Positions 1 through 10,171 of a stretch of DNA of 64,000 nt are shown here, one piece after another. Below the pieces are notes generated by a model that saw nothing but the letters and a program-made list of their open reading frames with translations, searched no databases and had not been told where the DNA came from. Source of the stretch: Hydrogenophaga sp. (GTDB taxonomy: Bacteria; Pseudomonadota; Gammaproteobacteria; Burkholderiales; Burkholderiaceae_C); assembly GCF_030373225.1 (NCBI RefSeq), contig NZ_JAUCZG010000004.1, positions 1-64,000 of the forward strand. The letters are read 5' to 3'. Position 1 is the stretch's first letter; every line of letters starts with the position of its first letter. The position numbers were made by a program, and so were the translations under genes.

Positions 1-139
1 CCCCTCGGGGGGCAGCGGACCACGCGCAGCGGGGGAGCGTGGGGGCAACGGACTCGCCGCCGGGCCGCCCCAAGGCGGGTCAGCCCCCTCGGGGGGCAGC
101 GGACCACGCGCAGCGGGGGAGCGTGGGGGCAACGGACTC
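1..139. repeat. GC-rich direct repeat, two 55-bp copies 84 bp apart
   Basis: A block of about 55 bp starting CCCCTCGGGGGGCAGCGG occurs at 1-55 and again, identical, at 85-139. Between them lies a short GCCGCCGGGCCGCCCCAAGG-type spacer. Each copy begins with a CCCCTCGGGG palindrome. The second copy ends inside the stop codon of the neighbouring minus-strand gene (stop at 138-140). The array probably continues left of the window. GC-rich intergenic repeats of this look are common in Comamonadaceae genomes; a role in termination or as REP-like elements is inference. Confidence 0.75.
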
Positions 140-1004
140 ACAACCTGCCCAGGGCCTGGACTTTCCAGGCGAGCCAGAACTTGCGCAAGGGCGTCAGGCT
201 CACGCGCTGCGTCAGCACCAGCAGCGGGTCGGCGGCGATCTCGCGCAGCAAGGTGCGGTAGATGCTGGCCATCATCAGCCCGGGCTTCTGGGCGCGGCGG
301 TCGGCCGCAGGCAGCAGGGCCAGCGCGTCGTCGTAGGTCTGCAGCGCACGCGTGCACTGGAACTGCATGAGGGCGGTGAAGCGGCGGTTGAAGTCGGCCA
401 CGTCGGTGCCGGGTGCGGCGCCGCGCTGCAGCAACTCGTGCGCCCTCACGTTGAAACTCTGCAGTTCGTTGACCGGCAGGTAGATGCGCCCGCGAGCAGC
501 GTCTTCGCCCACATCGCGCACGATGTTGGTGAGCTGGAACGCCAGGCCCAGGCGGTGCGCGTAGGCGGTGGTCTGCAGCTGCGTCTGGCCAAAAATGTTG
601 GCGGCCACTTCACCCACCACGCCGGCCACGAGGTGGCAGTAGCGCTGCAGGTTGGCGAAATCCAGGTAGCGGTTCTGCTCCAGGTCCATCTGGCAACCGT
701 CGATCACGGCGCTCAGGTGCCGGGCTTCGATGCCGTAGGTCGCGCTCAGGGGCATCAGCGCACGCATCACCGGGTGGGTGGGGGCGCCGGCAAAGGCCTG
801 CGCCACTTCGCGCCGCCACCAGGCCAGTTTGGTTTGCGCCAGTGCCGGGTCGCTCACCTCGTCCACCACGTCGTCCACCTCGCGGCAGAACGCGTAGAAC
901 GCGGTGATCGCGGCGCGTCGCTCGGCGGGCAGGAACAGGAAGGCGTAGTAAAAGCTGCTGCCCGACGCTGCGGCTTTTTGCTGAACGTAGTCTTGGGGAG
1001 TCAT
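138..1004 (-). CDS. hpnD: Presqualene diphosphate synthase-like (HpnD-type squalene/phytoene synthase)
   Basis: This 288-residue trans-isoprenyl diphosphate synthase should condense two farnesyl diphosphates to presqualene diphosphate, the first hopanoid step; phytoene synthesis is the alternative. The N-terminal SGSSFYYAFLFLP block is typical of HpnD. The two Asp-rich Mg-diphosphate sites are DDVVD at residues 44-48 and RDVGED at 163-168. The start chosen is the ATG at 1002-1004 (MTPQDYVQQ); the frame stays open upstream, but that stretch does not look like the family. Length fits HpnD (about 280 residues) and is much shorter than the clear CrtB at 24191. It is divergent from the HiPIP gene. 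Hopanoid rather than carotenoid use is inferred from family resemblance. Confidence 0.75.
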   Translation of the reverse strand: MTPQDYVQQKAAASGSSFYYAFLFLPAERRAAITAFYAFCREVDDVVDEVSDPALAQTKLAWWRREVAQAFAGAPTHPVMRALMPLSATYGIEARHLSAVIDGCQMDLEQNRYLDFANLQRYCHLVAGVVGEVAANIFGQTQLQTTAYAHRLGLAFQLTNIVRDVGEDAARGRIYLPVNELQSFNVRAHELLQRGAAPGTDVADFNRRFTALMQFQCTRALQTYDDALALLPAADRRAQKPGLMMASIYRTLLREIAADPLLVLTQRVSLTPLRKFWLAWKVQALGRL

Positions 1005-1202
1005 GGGCGGTTTGTTTTGCCAAGTGTACGTACCGCCGCTCGCCCCCGACGCAGCCGGGCTGACCTGCCGTCCTCCCGCTGGCAAAAGCCCGCCCCTGCA
1101 ATGGACTACTGCTTTGCTCAAGCGCTCGGCGGCTCGTGCCGCAAACCAGCCCGCGAGGCGTAGCATCCGCCTGCAATCTTGCAATTTCCCACGAGGTCAA
1201 CA

Positions 1203-1520
1203 ATGAACGGTTCGAATCGTCGCGTTTTCATGCTTCAGGTCGCGGCCGGCAGCACGGCTCTGATGGCCGCGTCTGCGGCCCAGGCCCAGGCCGCCATGGT
1301 CAACGAGAAAGACGCCCAGGCTGCCGCACTCGGCTATGTGGCCGACTCCACCAAGGTGGACGCCAAGAAGTATCCCAAGCATGCCGCCACGCAGCTGTGC
1401 AGCAACTGCCAGCTCTATGCGGCCAAAGCCACCGACCCGGCGGGCCCTTGCGCCCTGTTTCCCGGCAAGCTGGTGGCCGGCAAGGGCTGGTGCAGCGCCT
1501 ACGTCAAGAAGGCCGGCTGA
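1203..1520 (+). CDS. hip: High-potential iron-sulfur protein (HiPIP), Tat-exported
   Basis: This 105-residue precursor is a small periplasmic [4Fe-4S] protein. In many purple bacteria, Rubrivivax among them, HiPIP is an electron donor to the photosynthetic reaction centre. The N-terminus has a twin-arginine leader (NRRVFMLQV followed by an Ala-rich hydrophobic stretch ending near AAQAQAA). The mature part carries the cluster ligands as CSNC, then a Cys in GPCALFPG and a last Cys in GWCSAY, the usual HiPIP spacing. The ATG at 1203 follows a GAGG ribosome site at about 1192. It overlaps the convergent small membrane-protein gene by a few codons. Placement beside the bch/puh genes supports a photosynthetic role. 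Confidence 0.9.
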   Translation: MNGSNRRVFMLQVAAGSTALMAASAAQAQAAMVNEKDAQAAALGYVADSTKVDAKKYPKHAATQLCSNCQLYAAKATDPAGPCALFPGKLVAGKGWCSAYVKKAG

Positions 1521-1806
1521 CCACCGCCTGAGTGGGGCGCTGGCGCTGCCAGCGCTTCACGATGTCCCAGCCGTGTGCCACGCCCGATGCGCTCAGGCAC
1601 ACGGCGACCCAGGGCCAGGCCAGCCCGCCCAGAGCCGCACGCACGGCCAGCATCAGGCACAGGCCCGAGAGCATGTTCAAGGCGTATTCGCGTGGCGCCA
1701 GGCCACGGCCTGAGATGCGGTGGTAAAGCCACAGACCCACCCCCTCTAGCACGGTGAAAACGATGACGGCGTCGAGCAGCCAGCGGATCGGCCAGAAGTC
1801 CGTCAC
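1504..1806 (-). CDS. Small membrane protein encoded after bchP, function unknown
   Basis: This 100-residue protein begins at a GTG (1804-1806) whose GTGA overlaps the bchP stop codon, so it is probably translationally coupled to bchP. Two or three hydrophobic helices can be seen: WLLDAVIVFTVLEGVGLWLY, then NMLSGLCLMLAVRAAL, then a Trp-rich stretch around WPWVAVCLSA. The C-terminus is polar and Arg-rich. I recognise no catalytic motif. Its last-gene position in the bchG-carrier-bchP run suggests a part in late bacteriochlorophyll synthesis or pigment-protein assembly, but that is inference. Its 3' end overlaps the convergent HiPIP gene by 17 bp. Confidence 0.7.
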   Translation of the reverse strand: MTDFWPIRWLLDAVIVFTVLEGVGLWLYHRISGRGLAPREYALNMLSGLCLMLAVRAALGGLAWPWVAVCLSASGVAHGWDIVKRWQRQRPTQAVVSRPS

Positions 1807-3017
1807 ACGCGCGCAAAGCCCAGCAGGTGGCTCATGTCCTTCAGAAAAATGCGCACATGCGCCATCGGTTTCTTGCGCGCGAGCTGCTTGTTCATGTAGG
1901 ACTCGAACGTGAGTTGCTGGACGTCGCGGTCTTCGCAGATCTTCACGAAACGCTCGCGGCGCTTCTCGTTGACATACCAGAACCACTGCATGATGCCGAG
2001 CACCATGAAGACGGTGCCGTGCAGCTTCATGAAGCGCTTGCGTGCCAGCTTGAGCGCACGCACATCACCAGTGGCCAGCAGTTCATGCGCGGCCTGTGCA
2101 GCCAGTTCCCCGCCGAGCATGGCGTAGTAAATGCCCTCACCCGAAGCCGGTGCCACCACGCCGGCTGCGTCCCCTGCGAGCACCACGTCGCGGCCGTTGT
2201 CCCAGCGTTTGAGCGGTTTCATGGGCAGTGGTGCGCCTTCGCGGCGCAGCGTCTCGCATCCCGCCAGACCACTCGCTTCGCGCATCTTCTGAACCGAGCC
2301 GCGCAACGAGAAGCCCTTGTCGGCGCTGCCGGTGCCAATGCTCATGGTGTCCCCGTGCGGAAACACCCAGCCGTAGAAGTCGGGAGAGAAACGGCCCTGG
2401 TAATAGACGTCGCAGCGCGTGCCGTCGTAGCCGGCGGGCTGCACCCCGGGGGCGGGTGCGCGCACGATCTCGTGGTAGGCGAACACGTACTGGGTGTCCT
2501 CCACGCCGGGCACGCCGCCCTGGCGGGCCACCTGTGACTTCGCGCCATCGGCACCGACGATCACGCGTGCGCGCACCCGCGCCGGCGTGCCCTCTGTGCG
2601 CTGGTTGCGCTCTCGAGCGGTGTAGTGCACGACGCTGGTGCCATCGGGGTCGCGGCTGATTTTTTCGAACAGGCCAGTGCGTCGCTCGGCACCTGCGGTG
2701 GCAGCGCGCGCGCGCAGCCATTCGTCGAACGTGTCGCGGTTGACCATGCCGACAAAGCCGTTGTCGATCGGGATGTCGACGTGTTTGTTCGACGGCGCGA
2801 TCATGCGCGCGCACTGCGCCTTGGCCACCAGCAGCTCGTCGGGGATCTCGAAATCCTTGATCAGGCGCGGCGGAATGGCGCCGCCACACGGCTTGATGCG
2901 GCCGGCGCGATCGAGCAGCAGCACCGAACGGCCCTGGCGGGCAAGCTCGTGTGCTGCCGTGGCGCCGGCAGGGCCGCCACCGATCACCACCACGTCGAAG
3001 ATTTCTTCTGTGTTCAT
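1803..3017 (-). CDS. bchP: Geranylgeranyl reductase BchP
   Basis: This 404-residue flavoprotein reduces the geranylgeranyl tail of bacteriochlorophyll a (or geranylgeranyl diphosphate) to phytyl with NADPH. The Rossmann FAD motif GGGPAG is at residues 13-18, followed by the family block RIKPCGGAIPPRL and a second FAD-binding block, LAGDAAGVVAPASGEG. Length matches BchP (about 390-410). Its ATG overlaps the stop of the upstream PucC-type gene by 4 bp, and its own stop overlaps the next small gene. The bchG-carrier-bchP order is the one known from other purple bacteria. The promoter is most likely the PpsR-controlled one before bchG. Confidence 0.95.
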   Translation of the reverse strand: MNTEEIFDVVVIGGGPAGATAAHELARQGRSVLLLDRAGRIKPCGGAIPPRLIKDFEIPDELLVAKAQCARMIAPSNKHVDIPIDNGFVGMVNRDTFDEWLRARAATAGAERRTGLFEKISRDPDGTSVVHYTARERNQRTEGTPARVRARVIVGADGAKSQVARQGGVPGVEDTQYVFAYHEIVRAPAPGVQPAGYDGTRCDVYYQGRFSPDFYGWVFPHGDTMSIGTGSADKGFSLRGSVQKMREASGLAGCETLRREGAPLPMKPLKRWDNGRDVVLAGDAAGVVAPASGEGIYYAMLGGELAAQAAHELLATGDVRALKLARKRFMKLHGTVFMVLGIMQWFWYVNEKRRERFVKICEDRDVQQLTFESYMNKQLARKKPMAHVRIFLKDMSHLLGFARV

Positions 3018-4399
3018 GACAGTTGCCTGGGGTTGGGGCCGACGGCGAAAGCGTCACCGGCGTTGGGGAAAGGGGAGCTCCGGACCAGGGCCCGGGCAGC
3101 GTGTGACGGCGTGGGGGCCGAGATGCGCCAGGCCAGCGCGGCCGAAAGCAGGAACAGCAGGGCTTCGAGGGCGAACACCGTGGCGTAGGCCGATCCCGGT
3201 GTGGCGATCAGCCAGCGCGCGAGGTCGCTGGCCCCGGTGCCCACCAGGCCACCGAGCCCGAAGGCCACCGCCTGTGCCGCGCCCCACAGGCCCATGCGCA
3301 CCCCTTCGCGCGCCTGCCGGCCTTCGCTGGCCAGCCGCATCATCGAGCCGATGGCACCAATGGAGAACGCACCGTTGGCCAGGCCCAGGGCAAACACCGT
3401 GGCCTTCAGCGGTGCGCCCTCGCCGTGCAGGCCCGCCAGTGTCAGACCCAGCAGGGCCAGGGCCGAGGCGATGCAGCCGCCGATGGTCCAGCCGCGCAGG
3501 GAACCGATGCGGCCCAGCATCCTGTGCGAGGGGAAGCGCGCCGCCAACGCGCCGGAAAACGCCACCAGCAACATGCCGGCCAGCACACCGCCGTGCTGAA
3601 CACCCGAGAGCTGGGTGGATTCGCCCGGCGTGTAGCCGAACACCGTGCCGGCAAACGGCTCCAGGATCAGGTCTTGCGCGCTGTAGGCCAGCATCGAGAC
3701 AAACACGAAGATGGTTAAGCGCCGTGCCACCGGTTCTTCCCACACCTGGGCCAGTGCCTCCTTGAAGCCGGGTGCGTCGCCGTCTGGGCGCTCGTACCGT
3801 GCCTGTTCGCCCTCCAGCCCGCGCAGGGCCGCCAGCGCGAGCACAAAGGCGATCAGTGACACGCCGGCGGTGACCGCCAGAAGGCGTTCGGGTGAGTAGG
3901 GCTCGAGAAAGTGGCCGGCCAGTCCGGCGGTGAGTGCAAAGCCTGCGATCATCATCATCCAGACCAGGGTGGCCGCACCCGCCCGGCGCCCGGCCGGCAC
4001 GCGTTTGGCCAGCATCACCAGCAGCGAGGTGCCGCTGGCGCTCACGCCCAGGCCCACCAGCGCAAATCCGAGCACGGCCAGCGCGATGCCGGATGCGCGA
4101 TCGGTGGCCATCCACACCGTGCCCAGCGCCGCCACCACGCCGCCGATGCCCAGCACCGCCATGCCGCCCACGATCCAGGGTGTGCGGCGCCCGCCCACGT
4201 CAGAGCCGTGACCCATGCGGGGTCGCGCGATCTGCACCAGGTAATGCAAGGCCACCAGCATGCCCGGCAACAGGGCGGGCAAGGCCAGCTCGACCACCAT
4301 CACGCGGTTCAGGGTGGAGGTGGTCAGCACCACGATGGCCCCCAGGGCCATCTGCACCAGACCGAGGCGCGCGATGCTGCCCCAGCCGAACGGTGTCAT
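3014..4399 (-). CDS. PucC/LhaA-family MFS protein between bchG and bchP
   Basis: This 461-residue polytopic membrane protein belongs to the bacteriochlorophyll-delivery branch of the major facilitator superfamily. It begins at the ATG 4397-4399 (MTPFGWGSIARLGLVQMALG) and shows the signature VLTTSTLNRVMVVEL, also present in LhaA (GTLNRVMIVEL at 17 kb), plus about twelve hydrophobic segments. It corresponds to the carrier-like gene found between bchG and bchP in Rhodobacter (ORF428/bch2). It overlaps bchG by 4 bp and bchP by 4 bp, so all three are probably one transcript. Pigment handover during light-harvesting complex assembly is the family role; the exact cargo is not known. Confidence 0.88.
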   Translation of the reverse strand: MTPFGWGSIARLGLVQMALGAIVVLTTSTLNRVMVVELALPALLPGMLVALHYLVQIARPRMGHGSDVGGRRTPWIVGGMAVLGIGGVVAALGTVWMATDRASGIALAVLGFALVGLGVSASGTSLLVMLAKRVPAGRRAGAATLVWMMMIAGFALTAGLAGHFLEPYSPERLLAVTAGVSLIAFVLALAALRGLEGEQARYERPDGDAPGFKEALAQVWEEPVARRLTIFVFVSMLAYSAQDLILEPFAGTVFGYTPGESTQLSGVQHGGVLAGMLLVAFSGALAARFPSHRMLGRIGSLRGWTIGGCIASALALLGLTLAGLHGEGAPLKATVFALGLANGAFSIGAIGSMMRLASEGRQAREGVRMGLWGAAQAVAFGLGGLVGTGASDLARWLIATPGSAYATVFALEALLFLLSAALAWRISAPTPSHAARALVRSSPFPNAGDAFAVGPNPRQLS

Positions 4400-5283
4400 G
4401 CGCCCGCTCCCGTCATGGACCGCAGGGCGAAGGCGCTGACCATCATTCCTGAAACGAACAGGGGCACACCGAAACCGCTGTACCAGAGCGCGCGGGGGGT
4501 GGGGTCGGCGAGGAAGCGGCGCATCATCACGCCCTGCGCCAGCAGCAAGGCCGTCACTCCGGCGGCGTGCCAGGGCTGGCCCCAGGCCAGCAGCAGCGCG
4601 ATCACCACCAACTGCGGCACGGCCATGAACCAGCAGGCCACGCGAGCAGCTCGGTCCACGCCCAGCTGCACCGGCAGGGAGCGCACGCCCATCTGGCGGT
4701 CGCCCGCCACCGCCTTGAAATCGTTGAGCGTCATGATGCCGTGGGTGCCGGCGCTGTAGAGCGCGGCCAGCACCAGCGATTCGCCGCCGGGCATGGCGCC
4801 GCCGGCCATGACGGCCGCGCCGGTGATCCAGGCGATGCCCTCGTAGCTGATGCCGCAGGCCGCATTGCCCCACCAGCCGTTTTCTTTCAGGCGCACCGGT
4901 GGCGCGCTGTAGGCCCAGGCCAGCAACAGCCCGAGTGCAGCGGCGCCGAAGCCCCAGGGACCCAGCAAGGTCGCCACCGCCAGCGACACCGCGGTCCAGA
5001 GAACGGCCAGGTACAGGCCCCAATGGCCGGGGATGCGGCCGGACGGGATCGGTCGCTGCGGCTCGTTGATGGCATCCACATGGCGGTCGTACCAGTCGTT
5101 CACCGCCTGACTGGTGGCGCACACCAGCGGCCCGGCCAGCGCCACGCCCACCGCCGCCAGCAACCAGCGCCCGTCCATCGACACACCGGAGGCCACCACC
5201 CCGCAGGCAAACGCCCACATCGGTGGAAACCAGGTGATGGGTTTGAAGAGCTCGGTGACAGCCGAAAGCGCCGGGAGTTGCAT
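4396..5283 (-). CDS. bchG: Bacteriochlorophyll synthase BchG (UbiA prenyltransferase family)
   Basis: This integral membrane prenyltransferase attaches geranylgeranyl or phytyl diphosphate to bacteriochlorophyllide a. From the ATG at 5281-5283 (MQLPALSAVTELFKPITWFP) it has 295 residues. The first Asp-rich motif is NDWYDRHVDAINEPQRPIPS (residues 62-81) and the second NDFKAVAGDR (187-196); both bind Mg-diphosphate. The frame is open 17 codons further to 5334, but that stretch covers the operator and the -35 box, so the later start is preferred. No strong ribosome site lies just before it. First gene of bchG-carrier-bchP-orf100. Confidence 0.94.
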   Translation of the reverse strand: MQLPALSAVTELFKPITWFPPMWAFACGVVASGVSMDGRWLLAAVGVALAGPLVCATSQAVNDWYDRHVDAINEPQRPIPSGRIPGHWGLYLAVLWTAVSLAVATLLGPWGFGAAALGLLLAWAYSAPPVRLKENGWWGNAACGISYEGIAWITGAAVMAGGAMPGGESLVLAALYSAGTHGIMTLNDFKAVAGDRQMGVRSLPVQLGVDRAARVACWFMAVPQLVVIALLLAWGQPWHAAGVTALLLAQGVMMRRFLADPTPRALWYSGFGVPLFVSGMMVSAFALRSMTGAGA

Positions 5284-5290
5284 GGGAAAG

Positions 5291-5319
5291 GTTGTACCTC
5301 TCTCACGAACAAGTGTCAA
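5291..5319 (-). promoter_or_regulatory. Predicted sigma70-type promoter of bchG
   Basis: On the minus strand, TTGACA (5314-5319) and TACAAC (5291-5296) are separated by exactly 17 bp. The -35 is perfect and the -10 matches 4 of 6. Transcription would start about 5283-5285, right at the preferred bchG ATG, implying a leaderless or nearly leaderless message. The -35 hexamer lies inside the PpsR-type palindrome, a layout suited to repression. Confidence 0.6.
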
Positions 5320-5343
5320 AGAAAAATGACACATGAAGTGTCA
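5314..5343. promoter_or_regulatory. PpsR/CrtJ binding site TGT-N12-ACA plus overlapping palindrome
   Basis: TGT at 5314-5316 and ACA at 5329-5331 are separated by 12 bases, the strict consensus for the aerobic/light photosynthesis repressor PpsR (CrtJ). A second dyad, TGACAC-ATGAA-GTGTCA (5327-5343), overlaps its right half and adds another GTGTCA half-site. Together they cover the bchG -35 region. The ppsR gene itself is only about 200 bp away. Recognition is inferred from the known consensus. Confidence 0.75.
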
Positions 5344-5439
5344 ACCAAGGGAAAACCCGGGCAAGCCGAAGCTCCGGGAAGCCGACCGGACGAAAAAAAA
5401 CCAGCCGGAGCGACTGGTCATTTTCAGGGGCACCGCGGA

Positions 5440-5522
5440 TCCGGCTGCGCCGGTCCCAGGTGCCGCCCCCCTCCCGCCGCAGGCGAGAGAGGGGGGAGCC
5501 GCAAAGCGGCGCGGGGGGTGTT
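5440..5522. repeat. GC-rich intergenic repeat with hairpins after ppsR
   Basis: Between the ppsR stop and the bchG operator lies a GC-rich block with a CCCCCCTC / GAGAGGGGGG inverted pair (around 5464-5496) and a short GCCGC-AAA-GCGGC hairpin, ending GCGGGGGGTG. It resembles, without being identical to, the repeat at 1-139. It may serve as the ppsR terminator; no T-tract is present. Confidence 0.5.
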
Positions 5523-5526
5523 TCCC

Positions 5527-6996
5527 TCAGTGCGTGTCTTCGCCAACGCCTTCGAGGATGCCGAAGCGGCGCAGCTTGATGTAGAGGCTCTGGCGCGAAA
5601 GGCCGAGCATTTCCGCAGCGGATGCGCGGTTGTCACCGGTGAGTTCGAGCGCGGCTTCAATGCAGAGCTGCTCGATCAGGTCGGTGGTTTCTCGCACGAT
5701 GTCCTTGAGCGGCAGGCGGCCCACCAGCTCGGTCATCTGGCTGGCCGAGCGGGGCAGTTCCTTGCTGGCGCGGGTTTCAATGCCCAGGCGCCGGCCCACA
5801 TCGCGGATGGTGAAGCCCAGACACCGCTGGGAACCGGCGTTCACCGCCACCGCCGAGATCTCGACCTCGGAGGTGGAGCCGTATTCGCCGCGCAGCTGCG
5901 TGGCAAACAGGCGCACGCTGCCGTGTTGTCGCAGGTTGGTGAGCAACACGCGGAAATCCACGCCGGTGCGCCCCAGCCATTTTTCCAGCACTTCGCCCCG
6001 GGCCTGGTCTTCGCTGCCGAGCTGACCGAGTTCGAGGAACGCGCGGTTGGCGCTCAGGATACGACCGTCGAGATCGGTCACGACCAGCGCATCGGGTGCA
6101 CTCTCCATCACCTGGAGCAGCTGGCGCTTGCTGGCCGCCATGCTGGGCGCTGCCATGTCCATCGGGCGGGTGAAGCGCAGCAGGAAGTGCAGGGTGTTTT
6201 CCTGCCGGAACTGAGAGGCAGACACCACCATGTCCTGCGTGGAATCGACCAGACGGATGGTGCAGGGATCGGCGCGGCCGCTGGAGCGCAAGCGGTCGAG
6301 CATGTCGCGCACCGCCGTCTGGCTGGCCACGTCGAGGCTGCTGAGCAGGGTCCAGCCGGGCAGGCGCGACGGTTCGCCGAACAGTTCGTGGGCCGCGGGG
6401 TTGGCTTCCTCGAGCTTGTCGATCGAGCCTTCCAGAATGAGCACGGGCTCGGAGGCCATCTGGAACAGCAGGCGGTAGCGCGTTTCCACCTGGCGCAGAC
6501 GCCAGTAGTCGCGCTCCATGGACTGCTGCGCCGAGACCAGGCGCTGCTGCAGCGCCACCTGGCCGCGCAGGTCGCGGCCGAACGCCACGCTGTGGGAGAC
6601 CTGGTCGGCCTGGCCCTGAGTCTTGCGAAGAACCTGAACCACCGAGTAGGACAAGGGCAGGTCGGCCCGGTCGCTCATGGGATGGTTCACATGGCGCCAG
6701 CGGATGCTCTCAGGCCCCTGGTCGTCCTGCGGACCGAGCAGGTCCTCGATCTTGGGCTTGCTCTCGATCGTGACCGTCTGGGACCAGGGCTTGCCGATCC
6801 AGTCCTGGCAGCCCAGGCCCATCATGTCCTTGCCGATCAGGGCCATGTCCTGGATCACGCCCTCGTTGTCCAGGATCAGGACCACGTCAGCCGAGGCGGT
6901 CACGAGTTCCGCTGCCGCCTCTGCGTCCAGACCGGCCAGGAACTGGTCGGCCTTTTGAAAGGGCCTGTGGACATAGGCCTGTGACGCCTGCGACAT
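5527..6996 (-). CDS. ppsR: Photosynthesis repressor PpsR/CrtJ
   Basis: This 489-residue DNA-binding regulator represses bch, crt and light-harvesting genes under oxygen. It has an N-terminal PAS-like region (about 25-145), a linker helix rich in Gln/Arg (145-175), a PAS domain (about 175-280), a second PAS domain (about 290-405) and a C-terminal Fis-type helix-turn-helix (EMLGLSRQSLYIKLRRFGI). Cys245 and Cys445 (in IEQLCIEAALEL) sit where CrtJ/PpsR carry their redox-active cysteines. The start used is MSQASQAYV at 6996; a TTG 10 codons upstream overlaps the ppaA stop and is the alternative. It lies directly behind ppaA. Confidence 0.94.
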   Translation of the reverse strand: MSQASQAYVHRPFQKADQFLAGLDAEAAAELVTASADVVLILDNEGVIQDMALIGKDMMGLGCQDWIGKPWSQTVTIESKPKIEDLLGPQDDQGPESIRWRHVNHPMSDRADLPLSYSVVQVLRKTQGQADQVSHSVAFGRDLRGQVALQQRLVSAQQSMERDYWRLRQVETRYRLLFQMASEPVLILEGSIDKLEEANPAAHELFGEPSRLPGWTLLSSLDVASQTAVRDMLDRLRSSGRADPCTIRLVDSTQDMVVSASQFRQENTLHFLLRFTRPMDMAAPSMAASKRQLLQVMESAPDALVVTDLDGRILSANRAFLELGQLGSEDQARGEVLEKWLGRTGVDFRVLLTNLRQHGSVRLFATQLRGEYGSTSEVEISAVAVNAGSQRCLGFTIRDVGRRLGIETRASKELPRSASQMTELVGRLPLKDIVRETTDLIEQLCIEAALELTGDNRASAAEMLGLSRQSLYIKLRRFGILEGVGEDTH

Positions 6997-7022
6997 GTTG
7001 GACTTTCGTGGTACTGGCAAGA

Positions 7023-7991
7023 TCAATATGTGGGCGAGCGGGCTTCAAGCTGACGTCTCACCTGGTTGTCGGCCAGAAGTTTTTCTGCCAGAGCCGGGGC
7101 AGCAGGTCCGTCGGTGATGATGGCATCGGCGGGCAGCTGGTGACCGAAATCCGGGCGCAAGGCAAAGATGGCCCCGCCGGCAATTATAGAGACGCCGGGA
7201 TTGAGGCTTTTGCGCCGGACTTGCGCCATCGTGTCGCTCAGGCGCTCGATGCCGGTCTCGCAGGCGAGCGAGAAACCGACCACGTCGTACCAATCTTTCT
7301 GGACCATGCCGGGTGCACCATCGGAGGCCACGAAACTCGTGATCACTTCCCAGCCGGCCCGGTGAAAAAACTCGCCCACCAGTGACAGCCCGAACGTGTG
7401 CTGTTCCCCCGGGCAAGGCATCAACAGGACACGTCGTGCATGCGCCCGGCCGCCTTCGCGGTCGAACTGGGAAAACGCGTTGCTGTTCTCACGCAGCAAC
7501 TGCTGCAGCCGCCCCAGCGCCACGGTGACCTCGGTGAAGGAGCACAGATCGCGCTCCCACAACTCACCCAGGTAGCGGGCCACCGGCGCGAGCAAGTCCA
7601 GGAAGATCGATTCGGTGGACACACCACGACCGCGCAGCGCAGCCACGAAATTGCGCAGCGCGTCGTCGTCCTCGTGCAGCACCATCCCGGCGAATGGAAT
7701 CACGTCCTCGGCAGACACCTGCCGGCCCTCGGAGACGGGCTGGACCCCCCCTTCATGGGATACACGGTGCGCGAGCATCAGCCGGGGAATGATCTCGTAT
7801 TCCACCGCCTTGGCCAGCAGCACCGCCCGCAGGCCGTCGTCGCCGGAGGCTTCCACCGGTTCCATGCGAAGAAGGTCGTCGATGCCGGGTGGGCCTGAAG
7901 GCGCACACATGCCGTCGGGCCAGCCGTCCGGGGAGGGCGTCCCGAAGAGTTCTGCCTCGGAAGCCGGCGTTTGCCGGGAATAAGAGCCCAT
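7023..7991 (-). CDS. ppaA: PpaA/AerR, cobalamin-binding light-responsive partner of PpsR
   Basis: From the ATG at 7989-7991 (MGSYSRQTPAS) this protein has 322 residues. The middle part has the four-helix region seen in B12-dependent photoreceptors (YLGELWERDLCSFTEVTVAL, about 140-159), followed by a Rossmann-like B12-binding domain with PCPGEQHTFGLSLV. His198 in EQHTFG would be the cobalt ligand, as known for AerR. The C-terminal part keeps the B12-domain block SIIAGGAIF. AerR/PpaA antagonises CrtJ/PpsR, and the ppaA-ppsR pair is conserved in purple bacteria. An in-frame upstream extension of 16 codons is possible but unlike the family. Confidence 0.92.
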   Translation of the reverse strand: MGSYSRQTPASEAELFGTPSPDGWPDGMCAPSGPPGIDDLLRMEPVEASGDDGLRAVLLAKAVEYEIIPRLMLAHRVSHEGGVQPVSEGRQVSAEDVIPFAGMVLHEDDDALRNFVAALRGRGVSTESIFLDLLAPVARYLGELWERDLCSFTEVTVALGRLQQLLRENSNAFSQFDREGGRAHARRVLLMPCPGEQHTFGLSLVGEFFHRAGWEVITSFVASDGAPGMVQKDWYDVVGFSLACETGIERLSDTMAQVRRKSLNPGVSIIAGGAIFALRPDFGHQLPADAIITDGPAAPALAEKLLADNQVRRQLEARSPTY

Positions 7992-10150
<2,159 letters not shown>

Positions 10151-10171
10151 CTTTTTCACGGCACACCCAAC

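Noticed and set aside
1-139. CRISPR array
   Set aside because: Only two GC-rich copies with a repeat-like spacer and no cas genes.
1209-1218. GGTTCGAATC as a tRNA T-loop
   Set aside because: It lies in the start of the HiPIP gene and no cloverleaf can be drawn around it.
5284-5334. Upstream ATG extending bchG by 17 codons
   Set aside because: The stretch covers the -35 and PpsR site and does not resemble BchG N-termini.
4567-6984. Long plus-strand open frame opposite bchG and ppsR
   Set aside because: His/Gln/Ala-rich antisense shadow of two clear genes; high GC content keeps such frames open.
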